A stretch of DNA of 64,000 bases from Catellicoccus marimammalium M35/04/3 (GTDB lineage: Bacteria; Bacillota; Bacilli; Lactobacillales; Catellicoccaceae): the NCBI RefSeq assembly GCF_000313915.1, contig NZ_AMYT01000017.1, positions 186,001 through 250,000 of the forward strand, read 5' to 3'. The translations under genes were made by a program, and so were the position numbers. The notes under the pieces are model-generated. The model ran no database searches, was not told the DNA's origin, and was given only the letters and a program-made list of their open reading frames with translations. Positions 8,868 to 16,725 of this stretch are shown in pieces (position 1 is the stretch's first letter; the number at the start of each line of letters is the position of its first letter).

Positions 8868-9560
8868 ATGACACAAAAAGTATTAGTAGTAGATGATGAA
8901 CCTTCGATTGTCACTTTACTTACCTATAATTTAGAAAAAGAAGGATATCAAACGGATGTGGCAGAAGACGGAGAAACTGCTTACCAATTAGCATTAAAAG
9001 AATCTTATGACTTCATCTTATTAGATTGGATGTTACCCAAACTAGATGGAATGGAAGTTGTTAAAAAATTACGCCAACAACATGTCGAAACTCCTATTAT
9101 TATGCTTACAGCAAAAGAGGATACCATTGACCGTATCATTGGGTTAGAAATGGGAGCTGATGATTATATGGTGAAGCCTTTTAGCCCAAGAGAAGTCATT
9201 GCCCGTATGAAAGCAATTCAAAGAAGGATGAAAACAACTTCTCCTGTCAAAAACGAAATACAAAATGGACCAATTGTAGTTCATATGGATACAAAACAAG
9301 TTTTTATTTCTGGAAAAGAAATTTCTTTACGTAAAACAGAATATAAATTATTGCTTTGCTTTTTACAACATCTCGATGAGCCACTTTCTCGTGATTATTT
9401 ATTAGAAAAAATTTGGCATACAGATTTTGTTGGAGAATCAAGAATTGTTGATGTACACGTCAGTGCTTTGCGTGAAAAAATTGAAGAGAATCCTAAAAAA
9501 CCTCAATATTTACAAACAGTACGAGGGATTGGATATCGGATGGTAAAAATCGATGAGTAA
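8868..9560 (+). CDS. phoP: PhoP-like OmpR-family response regulator
   Basis: A 230-residue response regulator. The receiver domain (1-120) has the acidic pair DD at 9-10, phosphoacceptor Asp53 in LLDWMLP and Lys in VKPF near 103. The winged-helix DNA-binding domain (about 135-228) ends in RGIGYRM. The kinase overlaps its 3' end by 8 bp. The PhoP assignment rests mainly on the partner kinase. No pst genes are beside it, so the stimulus is not shown by context. Confidence 0.88.
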   Translation: MTQKVLVVDDEPSIVTLLTYNLEKEGYQTDVAEDGETAYQLALKESYDFILLDWMLPKLDGMEVVKKLRQQHVETPIIMLTAKEDTIDRIIGLEMGADDYMVKPFSPREVIARMKAIQRRMKTTSPVKNEIQNGPIVVHMDTKQVFISGKEISLRKTEYKLLLCFLQHLDEPLSRDYLLEKIWHTDFVGESRIVDVHVSALREKIEENPKKPQYLQTVRGIGYRMVKIDE

Positions 9561-11268
9561 AACAAAAAGAGTACAACGATCTTTCCTTCTTCTTTTTTTA
9601 AGTGTAGTTCTTTTTTGGGGAAGTCTTTTTCTTTTACGTCCATTCATCTATCATAAAGCATTAGAATCTCAAGTACAGACTTTATCTGAAACGATGACTC
9701 CTTGGCAAAAGGAATGGAAGAAAGTTCAACAAGGACTTCTACCAGCAACGATTAAAAATAAAGAAATGACTTTGCTTTTCTTAGATAAAAATCGCAAAAG
9801 TAAAGATAATAATGCAGATTTGGCTAATAGTTCTCAAAAAGAGTTTACTGCTCTTTCTCATCAACAAAAAGTTGGATATCATTATGACACTAAAAATAAA
9901 ACACTCTTTGTCGCAAAACCCATTTATAATCAAAAACAACAAAAAGTTGGATATATAGAAGTCATTCAAAAAAAGATTCCCTCTTTTCATCTTTTAGATC
10001 AAATTTTTCACTGGCTCTTTTTCTTTGCGACACTTTTTACAGTGATTGTCTTTTATCTTTTTTATTACCATAAGAAAAAAAGAGAGGAATTACTTTCTAC
10101 GATTCATCAATGGATTCAAAAAATAAAAGAGGAACCTACCAAACAACCTTCTTTATTTTATCGTTATTCAGAATGGACTCCTCTTTTTCAAGATATTGAA
10201 ACTCTTTCTTCTTCTTGGCAAGAAGAGCGAAAAAAAGCAGATGCAGAAGCGATTCAATTTTCTTCTTTAATTGATGACTTACAAGTCGGAGTTTTCGTGC
10301 TAGATGCCAAACAACGATTTACCTTAATTAACCCACGAGGCAAGAGCTTATTGCATTTACAAAAAAAGAATCAACATTACTTAGAAGCACAAGTGAATCC
10401 TGATTTCATTCGTTCAGTGGAACAATGTTATCAAAAACAAAAAGATATCCAAAAAGAAATTCATATTTTTCAACCCCAAGAACAGATTCTTCATCTTTCT
10501 TTACGTTACCTATCCAATCAAGAGCATTATTGGATTTTAGGAACGATCTATGATTTAACGGATTTGAAAAAAGTAGAATTGATGCAAGAGGATTTCATCA
10601 GTAACGTCTCTCATGAATTAAAAACACCAGTAACTTCTATTATTGGTTTTATTGAGACACTGCTAGACGGTGCCTATCTAGAACCAGACATTACAAAAGA
10701 ATTTTTAACCATTATGGAAAAAGATGCACAACGCTTAAAACAATTAATTCAAGAAATTATTCAATTATCTCGTAGTGGAAATGAATTAAAAAATGAAACA
10801 AAAGTTCCAGTTCATTTGTCTTCTTTTATTGAACATCTATTGGAACGTTATCAACGGCAGATTGATGAAAAACATTTACAAGTTTCGGTTCAAGGAGATT
10901 CTACAATTGAGTGGTCTACCTATCTTTATTACTTTGAACCTATTTTGAAAAATTTGATTGAAAATGCAGTGATGTATAATAAAGAATACGGAAAAATCGA
11001 AATTCAATTTAAAGAAACTGCTAAAGCCATTAAAATTTCTGTCGCAGATACAGGGATTGGTATTTCACATCAAGATCAACAACGTATCTTTGAACGTTTT
11101 TATCGTGTAGATAAAGCACGTAGTCGAAATTCTGGCGGAACGGGATTAGGACTTTCTATCGTCCGACATTATACAGAAATTTTAAAAGGAACATTAACAG
11201 TAAAAAGTCAAATTGGAGTAGGTACTACCTTTTCATTAACTTTTCCAAAAGAAAAAGCTTCGTCTTAA
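9553..11268 (+). CDS. phoR: PhoR-like membrane sensor histidine kinase
   Basis: A 571-residue sensor kinase. TM1 is at about 9-29, an extracellular segment at 30-150 and TM2 at 151-172. A linker is followed by a PAS domain (about 237-340). The HisKA domain has SHELKTP with His354, and the ATPase domain has NLIENAVMYN, DTGIGIS and GGTGLGLSIV. The stretch SIIGFIETLLDGA after the H-box is typical of PhoR. No clear HAMP sequence is seen. The stop codon lies within the loop of the terminator hairpin shared with the convergent permease gene. Confidence 0.88.
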   Translation: MSKTKRVQRSFLLLFLSVVLFWGSLFLLRPFIYHKALESQVQTLSETMTPWQKEWKKVQQGLLPATIKNKEMTLLFLDKNRKSKDNNADLANSSQKEFTALSHQQKVGYHYDTKNKTLFVAKPIYNQKQQKVGYIEVIQKKIPSFHLLDQIFHWLFFFATLFTVIVFYLFYYHKKKREELLSTIHQWIQKIKEEPTKQPSLFYRYSEWTPLFQDIETLSSSWQEERKKADAEAIQFSSLIDDLQVGVFVLDAKQRFTLINPRGKSLLHLQKKNQHYLEAQVNPDFIRSVEQCYQKQKDIQKEIHIFQPQEQILHLSLRYLSNQEHYWILGTIYDLTDLKKVELMQEDFISNVSHELKTPVTSIIGFIETLLDGAYLEPDITKEFLTIMEKDAQRLKQLIQEIIQLSRSGNELKNETKVPVHLSSFIEHLLERYQRQIDEKHLQVSVQGDSTIEWSTYLYYFEPILKNLIENAVMYNKEYGKIEIQFKETAKAIKISVADTGIGISHQDQQRIFERFYRVDKARSRNSGGTGLGLSIVRHYTEILKGTLTVKSQIGVGTTFSLTFPKEKASS

Positions 11269-11285
11269 TGACGAAGCTTTTTATC
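11253..11285. terminator. Bidirectional terminator between phoR and the APC permease
   Basis: A perfect 12-bp stem (AAAAGCTTCGTC with GACGAAGCTTTT) has a 5-base loop. It overlaps the last codons and stop of phoR, with T-runs on both sides. Confidence 0.9.
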
Positions 11286-11293
11286 TATCTTTA

Positions 11294-12742
11294 TTATTTT
11301 TTTCGATTTTCACGTCGAGCAATAAATGGTAGGATTAAACCTAATGCTAATAAGATTAATGGTGTCGCAATATTCATTAATAATTGGAACCACCATTGTG
11401 TTGGTTCAGCAGCATAACTTACTTTTGGTACCATACCCAAAATACATGCAAATGCTGTGAAGCCAAAGCACCAAATTCCGACAATCATACCAGGAACTTT
11501 TTTCTTCATAAACTGATATTCAGATTGGAATTTTTGAATATTTTTCATTAAGAAAATGAAGGCTAAGAATACGAATAAGTAACGCATAGGCATTACTACA
11601 GAGTTTAAGTTTAATAACCAGTTATATAACTCTGTCATATCACCAATTCCTAATGCTGGAACTAAAATTAAAATTCCTACTAAAATTCCTGTCATTAAAT
11701 ATCCGTTAACAAAAGTACCACGTTTATTTTGTTTGCGTAATGCAGATGGAATATATTCTGGATTTGCATTCGCTAATAAAATTTTCAGTGGTGCATCGAT
11801 AGAAATAGATAACGCAGCAATTTGTGCTAATGTATTTGTTACAGCATAAATAATCATTAATGAGTTTCCAATATGGTAATAATGACCTAATTTAGCGAAG
11901 GCTTCATAAGCACCGTTCATCATTAAGTCTTTTGGAATATCATTACTATTAAAGATAAATGCCATGGCAAATGATCCTAATAAAGCAGATACTGCTACCA
12001 TAATCGCTAGGAAAATCATCCCTTTTGGAAATTCTTTTTCTGGATTTTTTGTGCTATTAACATAAGGAGAAATTTTCTCTGCTCCTCCAACCGCAAATAC
12101 TAGCATTGATAATGTTGTAAAGTATTGCAAATCAAATTTTGGTAAATAAGTTTTAATATCTGCTAGATTTGGCGTTGCTGCTTTAATATCAAATACCATC
12201 GGTGCGGATACAGCTAAAAGAATGAATAACATAGACATGATAAACATTGCGATACCGGCAATACTACTGATGGCATTAATTGTCTTAATTCCTTTTGAAG
12301 CAATCCATAGGAAAAGTAAGAAAATAGCAAAACAGATCAGTGAAAGTAGTAATGCTGGTGTCTCTTTAACCATATCGCCATTTCCATTAACAGCCCAAGA
12401 TAAAGCAACTAAAATCCCTTGTGGTTTTTGTGCTAAATATGGGATATGTACTACCCAATAGGTCCAGGCTGCTAAATATGCCAATTGTTTTGTTGTCGTA
12501 TGTTCTACCCAAGAACTTACGCCTCCGGCACTATCTTTAAATGTAGAACCTAATTGACCTACAATTAAAGCATATGGAATGAAATATAAGGCTAAAATTA
12601 ATAGCCAAGAAACAATAACTGATACTCCCTGTTGAGCATAGTTATTTACGACATTCCCTAATCCCCATACAGAAGTAAAAGCGATAAAGGAAATGTTAAA
12701 CCAACGAAGCTGCTTTTTCGTCTGCTCCGACTGTGGATTCAT
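11294..12742 (-). CDS. APC-superfamily amino acid permease, YjeM/GadC-like
   Basis: A 482-residue integral membrane transporter with about 12 hydrophobic segments. The FTSVWGLGN start of TM1, GGVSSWVEHTTTK, and AEKISPYVNSTKNPEKEFPKG resemble the YjeM and glutamate/GABA antiporter branch of the APC superfamily. The substrate cannot be deduced; an amino acid or amine is likely. Translation starts at ATG 12742 after AAGGAGGGG. A canonical promoter overlaps a perfect 9-bp inverted repeat just upstream, so expression is probably controlled by a repressor or activator. Confidence 0.82.
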   Translation of the reverse strand: MNPQSEQTKKQLRWFNISFIAFTSVWGLGNVVNNYAQQGVSVIVSWLLILALYFIPYALIVGQLGSTFKDSAGGVSSWVEHTTTKQLAYLAAWTYWVVHIPYLAQKPQGILVALSWAVNGNGDMVKETPALLLSLICFAIFLLFLWIASKGIKTINAISSIAGIAMFIMSMLFILLAVSAPMVFDIKAATPNLADIKTYLPKFDLQYFTTLSMLVFAVGGAEKISPYVNSTKNPEKEFPKGMIFLAIMVAVSALLGSFAMAFIFNSNDIPKDLMMNGAYEAFAKLGHYYHIGNSLMIIYAVTNTLAQIAALSISIDAPLKILLANANPEYIPSALRKQNKRGTFVNGYLMTGILVGILILVPALGIGDMTELYNWLLNLNSVVMPMRYLFVFLAFIFLMKNIQKFQSEYQFMKKKVPGMIVGIWCFGFTAFACILGMVPKVSYAAEPTQWWFQLLMNIATPLILLALGLILPFIARRENRKK

Positions 12743-12757
12743 AGGAACCCCTCCTTA

Positions 12758-12782
12758 TCATATAATTATCACTATTATATGA
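12758..12782. promoter_or_regulatory. Perfect inverted repeat over the permease promoter (operator candidate)
   Basis: TCATATAAT and ATTATATGA are separated by 7 bases. One arm overlaps the -10 box and the other lies just after the expected transcript start. The geometry fits a dimeric repressor site. Confidence 0.55.
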
Positions 12783-12802
12783 ATAAATGGATGCTCTTGC
12801 AA
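12774..12802 (-). promoter_or_regulatory. SigA promoter of the APC permease gene
   Basis: TTGCAA (12797-12802) and TATAAT (12774-12779) are separated by 17 bp on the minus strand. The start codon is about 30 bases after the -10. Confidence 0.75.
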
Positions 12803-12814
12803 ATCTTTTCACTA

Positions 12815-12871
12815 TAAAAAAGAAGAAAGAGTTCAAAAAGTTCGTAAATAACGAACATTTAACTCTTTCTT
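12815..12871 (-). terminator. Long terminator hairpin of the P1B ATPase gene
   Basis: The outer arms AAGAAAGAGTT and AACTCTTTCTT (11 bp) enclose an inner GTTCGT/ACGAAC stem. CTTTTTT follows on the minus strand. Confidence 0.8.
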
Positions 12872-12884
12872 CCTATTTAATATT

Positions 12885-14747
12885 CTATTCTTTTACATGT
12901 TTATCATATAATAAACGACTAGCATATAAAATTGTTAAGATAGTTACGCCCACATCAGCAAAAATAGCTCCTTCCATAGAAACCAATCCTAAGGTAGAAA
13001 GTAATAAGAACAAGACTTTAATTACTAACGCAAAAACAATATTAATCTTAACAGTCTTCATAATTTTTCGTGACAATTGCTGAGCAAAATTAAATTTCGT
13101 CAAATCATTGTCCATAAATACAACATCTGCTGCATCGATGGCTGCTTGGCTAGAAACTCCTCCTAAAGAAATCCCTACATCTGCTGTCGCAATTACTGGA
13201 GCATCATTCATTCCATCGCCAATAAAGGCAGTTGCTTCCCCTTCTTTTTCATTACGTAGCACTTGTTCTACATAATCTACTTTATCTGTTGGTAAACAAT
13301 TTGCTTTGACAGTGCGGATATTTAATGTACGAGCTACAGATTCCGCACTTTCTGCACGGTCTCCAGTAACTAAGGCTGAATCAATATTTTCCTCTTTCAA
13401 GTAAGAGAAGAAACCATAAGCACTTTTCTTAATCGTATCTCCAATTAAAATGGCTGCTTGATATAGTCCATCATAAGCTAAATAAACAATCGTTCCTGCT
13501 TCTTTAATTTGTGGAACTAAGATTTTTTGTTGTGTCATCCAATCTTCGTTTCCAATAAAAATTGGTTTTCCATTATAAAAAGCACTCAATCCATAACCAG
13601 CAATTTCTTGCACATTTTCAAAAGTATATTCATCTGTTTTTCCTTGATTTGCCTCCACAATTGATTGGGCAATTGGATGGTTAGAATAAGCTTCTAAGCC
13701 TGCACTTAATGCTAATGCTTCTTCTTTTGTACAAGTTTCACTCGTATATACTTCCTTAACTGTGAATTTTCCTGTAGTAATTGTACCCGTCTTATCACAA
13801 ATTACATGTTTCACCGTCGCTAATTGTTCAATATATTGGCTTCCTTTAAATAGAACTCCATTTTTTGATCCTGCACCAATTCCAGCAAAGAAGCTTAATG
13901 GTACAGAAATTACTAAAGCACATGGACAACTAATGACTAAAAAGATTAATGCACGATATATCCATTCTTGCCATGGGAAATGGAAAACAAGTGGTGGAAT
14001 AATTCCTACTAATAAAGCTACTGCCAAAACAATTGGCGTATACACCTTTGCAAACTTACGAATGAATTGTTCACTACGAGCTTTTTTCGCTTGCGCATTT
14101 TGTACCAATTCAATCATTTTACTTGTAGTACTATTTTCTGAAAGAATCGTTGTTTTTAACTCAATCGTATAAGATTCATTCAAAGTTCCGCTACTAATTT
14201 CTTCTCCTTGATGATAAGTACGAGCTAGTGCTTCTCCTGTGACAGCAGAAGTATCCACCACTGCTTGTTCACTTAATAATACTCCATCAATTGGAATGCG
14301 TTCCCCAGCTTTAACTTGTAAAGTAGATCCAATAGCAATTTTTTCTAATGGAACTTCTTGCCAACCATTTTCTGTCTTTACGCGAGCGGTATCTTCTTGT
14401 AAATCTAGTAAATGGTGAATGGATTGACGAGATTTATTCAATGCTAAGCTTTGTAACAATTCGCCAATTTGGAATAATAGCATAACCATGATTCCTTCAT
14501 GATATTCTTTAATCAAGAAGGCTCCTAATGTTGCTACAATCATCAATAGATTTTCATCGAACCATTCTCCTTTAGCAATATGTTTAAATGCTCCTTGGAA
14601 AATATCAAAACTGATTAGTAAGTAAACTAAAAAGTATAAAATAAATGAAATGGGAGCAGAGACATGAGGTTCAATAAAAATTACCGCTACCAATAAAACA
14701 ATCGTTGCTAAGATCAATCCTAATCTTTTTTTATTTTTCTGATTCAT
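12885..14747 (-). CDS. P1B-type heavy-metal-transporting ATPase (Zn/Cd/Co type)
   Basis: A 620-residue P-type ATPase that exports soft or transition metals. The membrane metal site CPC lies in SCPCALVISVP. The phosphorylation motif is DKTGTIT, the nucleotide-domain HP is in NHPIAQ, and the hinge is GDGMNDAP. The last membrane segments contain ADVGVTILT, resembling the acidic site of ZntA/CadA-type pumps. There is no N-terminal HMA metal-binding domain, as in several short Firmicutes pumps, so specificity is only a family-level inference. The ribosome-binding site is weak (AAAAAGAAA). A 9-bp inverted repeat lies just upstream. Confidence 0.9.
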   Translation of the reverse strand: MNQKNKKRLGLILATIVLLVAVIFIEPHVSAPISFILYFLVYLLISFDIFQGAFKHIAKGEWFDENLLMIVATLGAFLIKEYHEGIMVMLLFQIGELLQSLALNKSRQSIHHLLDLQEDTARVKTENGWQEVPLEKIAIGSTLQVKAGERIPIDGVLLSEQAVVDTSAVTGEALARTYHQGEEISSGTLNESYTIELKTTILSENSTTSKMIELVQNAQAKKARSEQFIRKFAKVYTPIVLAVALLVGIIPPLVFHFPWQEWIYRALIFLVISCPCALVISVPLSFFAGIGAGSKNGVLFKGSQYIEQLATVKHVICDKTGTITTGKFTVKEVYTSETCTKEEALALSAGLEAYSNHPIAQSIVEANQGKTDEYTFENVQEIAGYGLSAFYNGKPIFIGNEDWMTQQKILVPQIKEAGTIVYLAYDGLYQAAILIGDTIKKSAYGFFSYLKEENIDSALVTGDRAESAESVARTLNIRTVKANCLPTDKVDYVEQVLRNEKEGEATAFIGDGMNDAPVIATADVGISLGGVSSQAAIDAADVVFMDNDLTKFNFAQQLSRKIMKTVKINIVFALVIKVLFLLLSTLGLVSMEGAIFADVGVTILTILYASRLLYDKHVKE

Positions 14748-14759
14748 TTTCTTTTTATC

Positions 14760-14806
14760 AGCAATTTATTTAGAAATTAAATTGCTTTTTATCCTTTCTT
14801 TGACAA
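14760..14806 (-). promoter_or_regulatory. Promoter region of the metal ATPase with a 9-9-9 inverted repeat
   Basis: A -35-like TTGTCA lies at 14801-14806. Downstream of it, AGCAATTTA and TAAATTGCT form a perfect inverted repeat with a 9-base spacer (14760-14786). The repeat covers the expected -10/+1 region and ends 12 bases before the ATG. It may be an operator for a metal-responsive regulator; none is encoded nearby. Confidence 0.5.
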
Positions 14807-14813
14807 TATAAAG

Positions 14814-14846
14814 AAAAAAGTCCCATGCAAGTATGGGACTTTTTTA
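14814..14846 (-). terminator. Intrinsic terminator of asnS
   Basis: A 12-bp stem (AAAAAGTCCCAT with ATGGGACTTTTT) has a 6-base loop and T-runs on both sides. It ends the addB-to-asnS gene series. Confidence 0.9.
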
Positions 14847-14857
14847 TTACTTCTCTA

Positions 14858-16156
14858 TTACGGACGTAAGCGATGTAATAAACGTGGGAATGGGCTTGCT
14901 TCACGGATGTGTTCAATACCACTAATCCATGTTACTGTACGTTCTAGCCCTAAACCAAAACCACTGTGTGGTACAGAACCATACTTACGTAAATCTAAAT
15001 ACCAACCATATTCTTCTTCAGATAAGCCAAATTTTTCGATGTTTTCAGCTAATACATCATAGTCAACTTCACGTTCACTACCACCGATAATTTCGCCGTA
15101 TCCTTCTGGAGCGATTAAGTCTGCACAAATAACAACATCATCGCGTCCTGGTGCTAATGGCATATAGAATGGTTTAATTTTTGCTGGATAGTTCATGATG
15201 AATACTGGTTTTTCAAAAGAGTTAGCGATAAATGTTTCATGTGGTGAACCAAAGTCATCGCCCCATTCAATATCATCAAATCCATTTTCTTTTAATAATT
15301 CAATTGCTTCATCATAACTGATTCTTGGATATGGTGTTTGTGTATAACGTTCTAAAACGTCACGATCACGACCTAAAACATCTAACGCATATTCACAATG
15401 ATCTAATACGTTACGTACTAAAAAGGCAACATAATCTTCTTGCACTTTTAAGCTTTCATCTTGATGAGTGAAAGCCATTTCTGGTTCAATCATCCAGAAT
15501 TCAGTTAAATGGCGACGTGTTTTTGATTTTTCGGCACGGAAAGTAGGTCCAAAAGTAAATACTTTACCAAAAGCCATTGCTGCAGCTTCAGCATATAATT
15601 GACCACTTTGTGATAAATAAGCAGATTGACCAAAGTAATCTGTTTCAAATAATTCTGTTGTTCCTTCTGGAGCAGAACCAGTTAAAATTGGTGGATCAAT
15701 TTTAATAAAGCCACGGTCGTTAAAGAATTCATAAGTCGCACGAATAATTTCATTACGGATTTGCATAATCGCATGTTGTTTTGATGAACGTAGCCATAAA
15801 TGACGGTGATCCATCAAGAAATCTGTTCCGTGTTCTTTTGGTGTAATTGGATAATCACCACTTGTACCAATTACTTCTAATTGACTAATTTCAATTTCAT
15901 AACCAAATTTTGAACGCTTATCTTCGTGGATTTCTCCAATAATTTTTACTGCTGTTTCTTGTGGTAAATTTTTAATTTGAGCGAAAGCTTCTTCTCCTAC
16001 TGTTTCTTTTAAAACAATTCCTTGGAAATAAGCAGATCCATCACGCAATGTTAAGAAGGCAATTTTACCGCTAGAGCGTTTGTTGGCAATCCAACCATTA
16101 ATTTCTACAACCTCGTTAACATGGTTCTTTGAATCAATGATGCTAATTTTTTCCAT
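14858..16156 (-). CDS. asnS: Asparaginyl-tRNA synthetase
   Basis: A class IIb aminoacyl-tRNA synthetase of 432 residues. An OB-fold anticodon-binding domain (about 1-110) precedes the catalytic core. Motif 2 is in [21 protein letters not shown], and motif 3 is in [13 protein letters not shown] near the C-terminus. It lies 11 bp after ypmB, in the order dinG-ypmB-asnS known from Bacillus. The presence of AsnRS means Asn-tRNA is charged directly. Confidence 0.97.
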   Translation of the reverse strand: MEKISIIDSKNHVNEVVEINGWIANKRSSGKIAFLTLRDGSAYFQGIVLKETVGEEAFAQIKNLPQETAVKIIGEIHEDKRSKFGYEIEISQLEVIGTSGDYPITPKEHGTDFLMDHRHLWLRSSKQHAIMQIRNEIIRATYEFFNDRGFIKIDPPILTGSAPEGTTELFETDYFGQSAYLSQSGQLYAEAAAMAFGKVFTFGPTFRAEKSKTRRHLTEFWMIEPEMAFTHQDESLKVQEDYVAFLVRNVLDHCEYALDVLGRDRDVLERYTQTPYPRISYDEAIELLKENGFDDIEWGDDFGSPHETFIANSFEKPVFIMNYPAKIKPFYMPLAPGRDDVVICADLIAPEGYGEIIGGSEREVDYDVLAENIEKFGLSEEEYGWYLDLRKYGSVPHSGFGLGLERTVTWISGIEHIREASPFPRLLHRLRP

Positions 16157-16167
16157 AAACTCACTCC

Positions 16168-16641
16168 TTAAAAGTTTGTAATTTTATTATAGATACTACC
16201 ATTACGGAAGCGTAATGAATAATAAGATAAAGTATGATCTTTATTCATTGTTGTGACTTCCCACACTGGAATACCTTTAATATAGCCAAAATTAATATTT
16301 TCTATCTTGTAGGGATGATATTTTTTTTGTACAATCTCTTGCGCTTGTTTTTCAGTAATTCCATCTTTTTGGTCTACTACCTTAATGGTATCTCCGTCTT
16401 TTGGAATGGAAACTAAAATTTCTTGACGTTTTTTGTTTTCTCCAGCAATCGTATAATACGTTTGATCACGTGTAAAAAGATAAAAGCGTTCTGGCTTATT
16501 CATATCTGCATATTTTTCTGCCAATTGAATCGCTTCTTTCCTCTCTTTACGAACTGGAGTACTTGCATAAAAGAAAAAGGCACCTACAAGACAAACAATC
16601 GTCACAATAGTAATTAACGATGTAGTAATTATTTTTTTCAT
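16168..16641 (-). CDS. ypmB: YpmB-like membrane-anchored protein (DUF5590/PepSY-like)
   Basis: A 157-residue protein with one N-terminal membrane segment (about 4-24) and an extracellular region with PepSY-like repeats ([23 protein letters not shown]). The function is not established. The position between dinG and asnS matches Bacillus ypmB. The ATG at 16641 is chosen because AAGGAGAGG lies just upstream; the longer frame to 16665 begins before that site. A TATAAT about 45 bases upstream could give it an extra promoter. Confidence 0.82.
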   Translation of the reverse strand: MKKIITTSLITIVTIVCLVGAFFFYASTPVRKERKEAIQLAEKYADMNKPERFYLFTRDQTYYTIAGENKKRQEILVSIPKDGDTIKVVDQKDGITEKQAQEIVQKKYHPYKIENINFGYIKGIPVWEVTTMNKDHTLSYYSLRFRNGSIYNKITNF

Positions 16642-16725
16642 TTTTTGCCTCTCCTTTTTTCGCATAGATATATGTTTATTATAGACAATATTAAGTTCTT
16701 TTTCTACTCAAAATGATGAATTTCC

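Noticed and set aside
9781-9990. Antisense 69-codon frame inside phoR
   Set aside because: A shadow of the kinase gene with no start signals.
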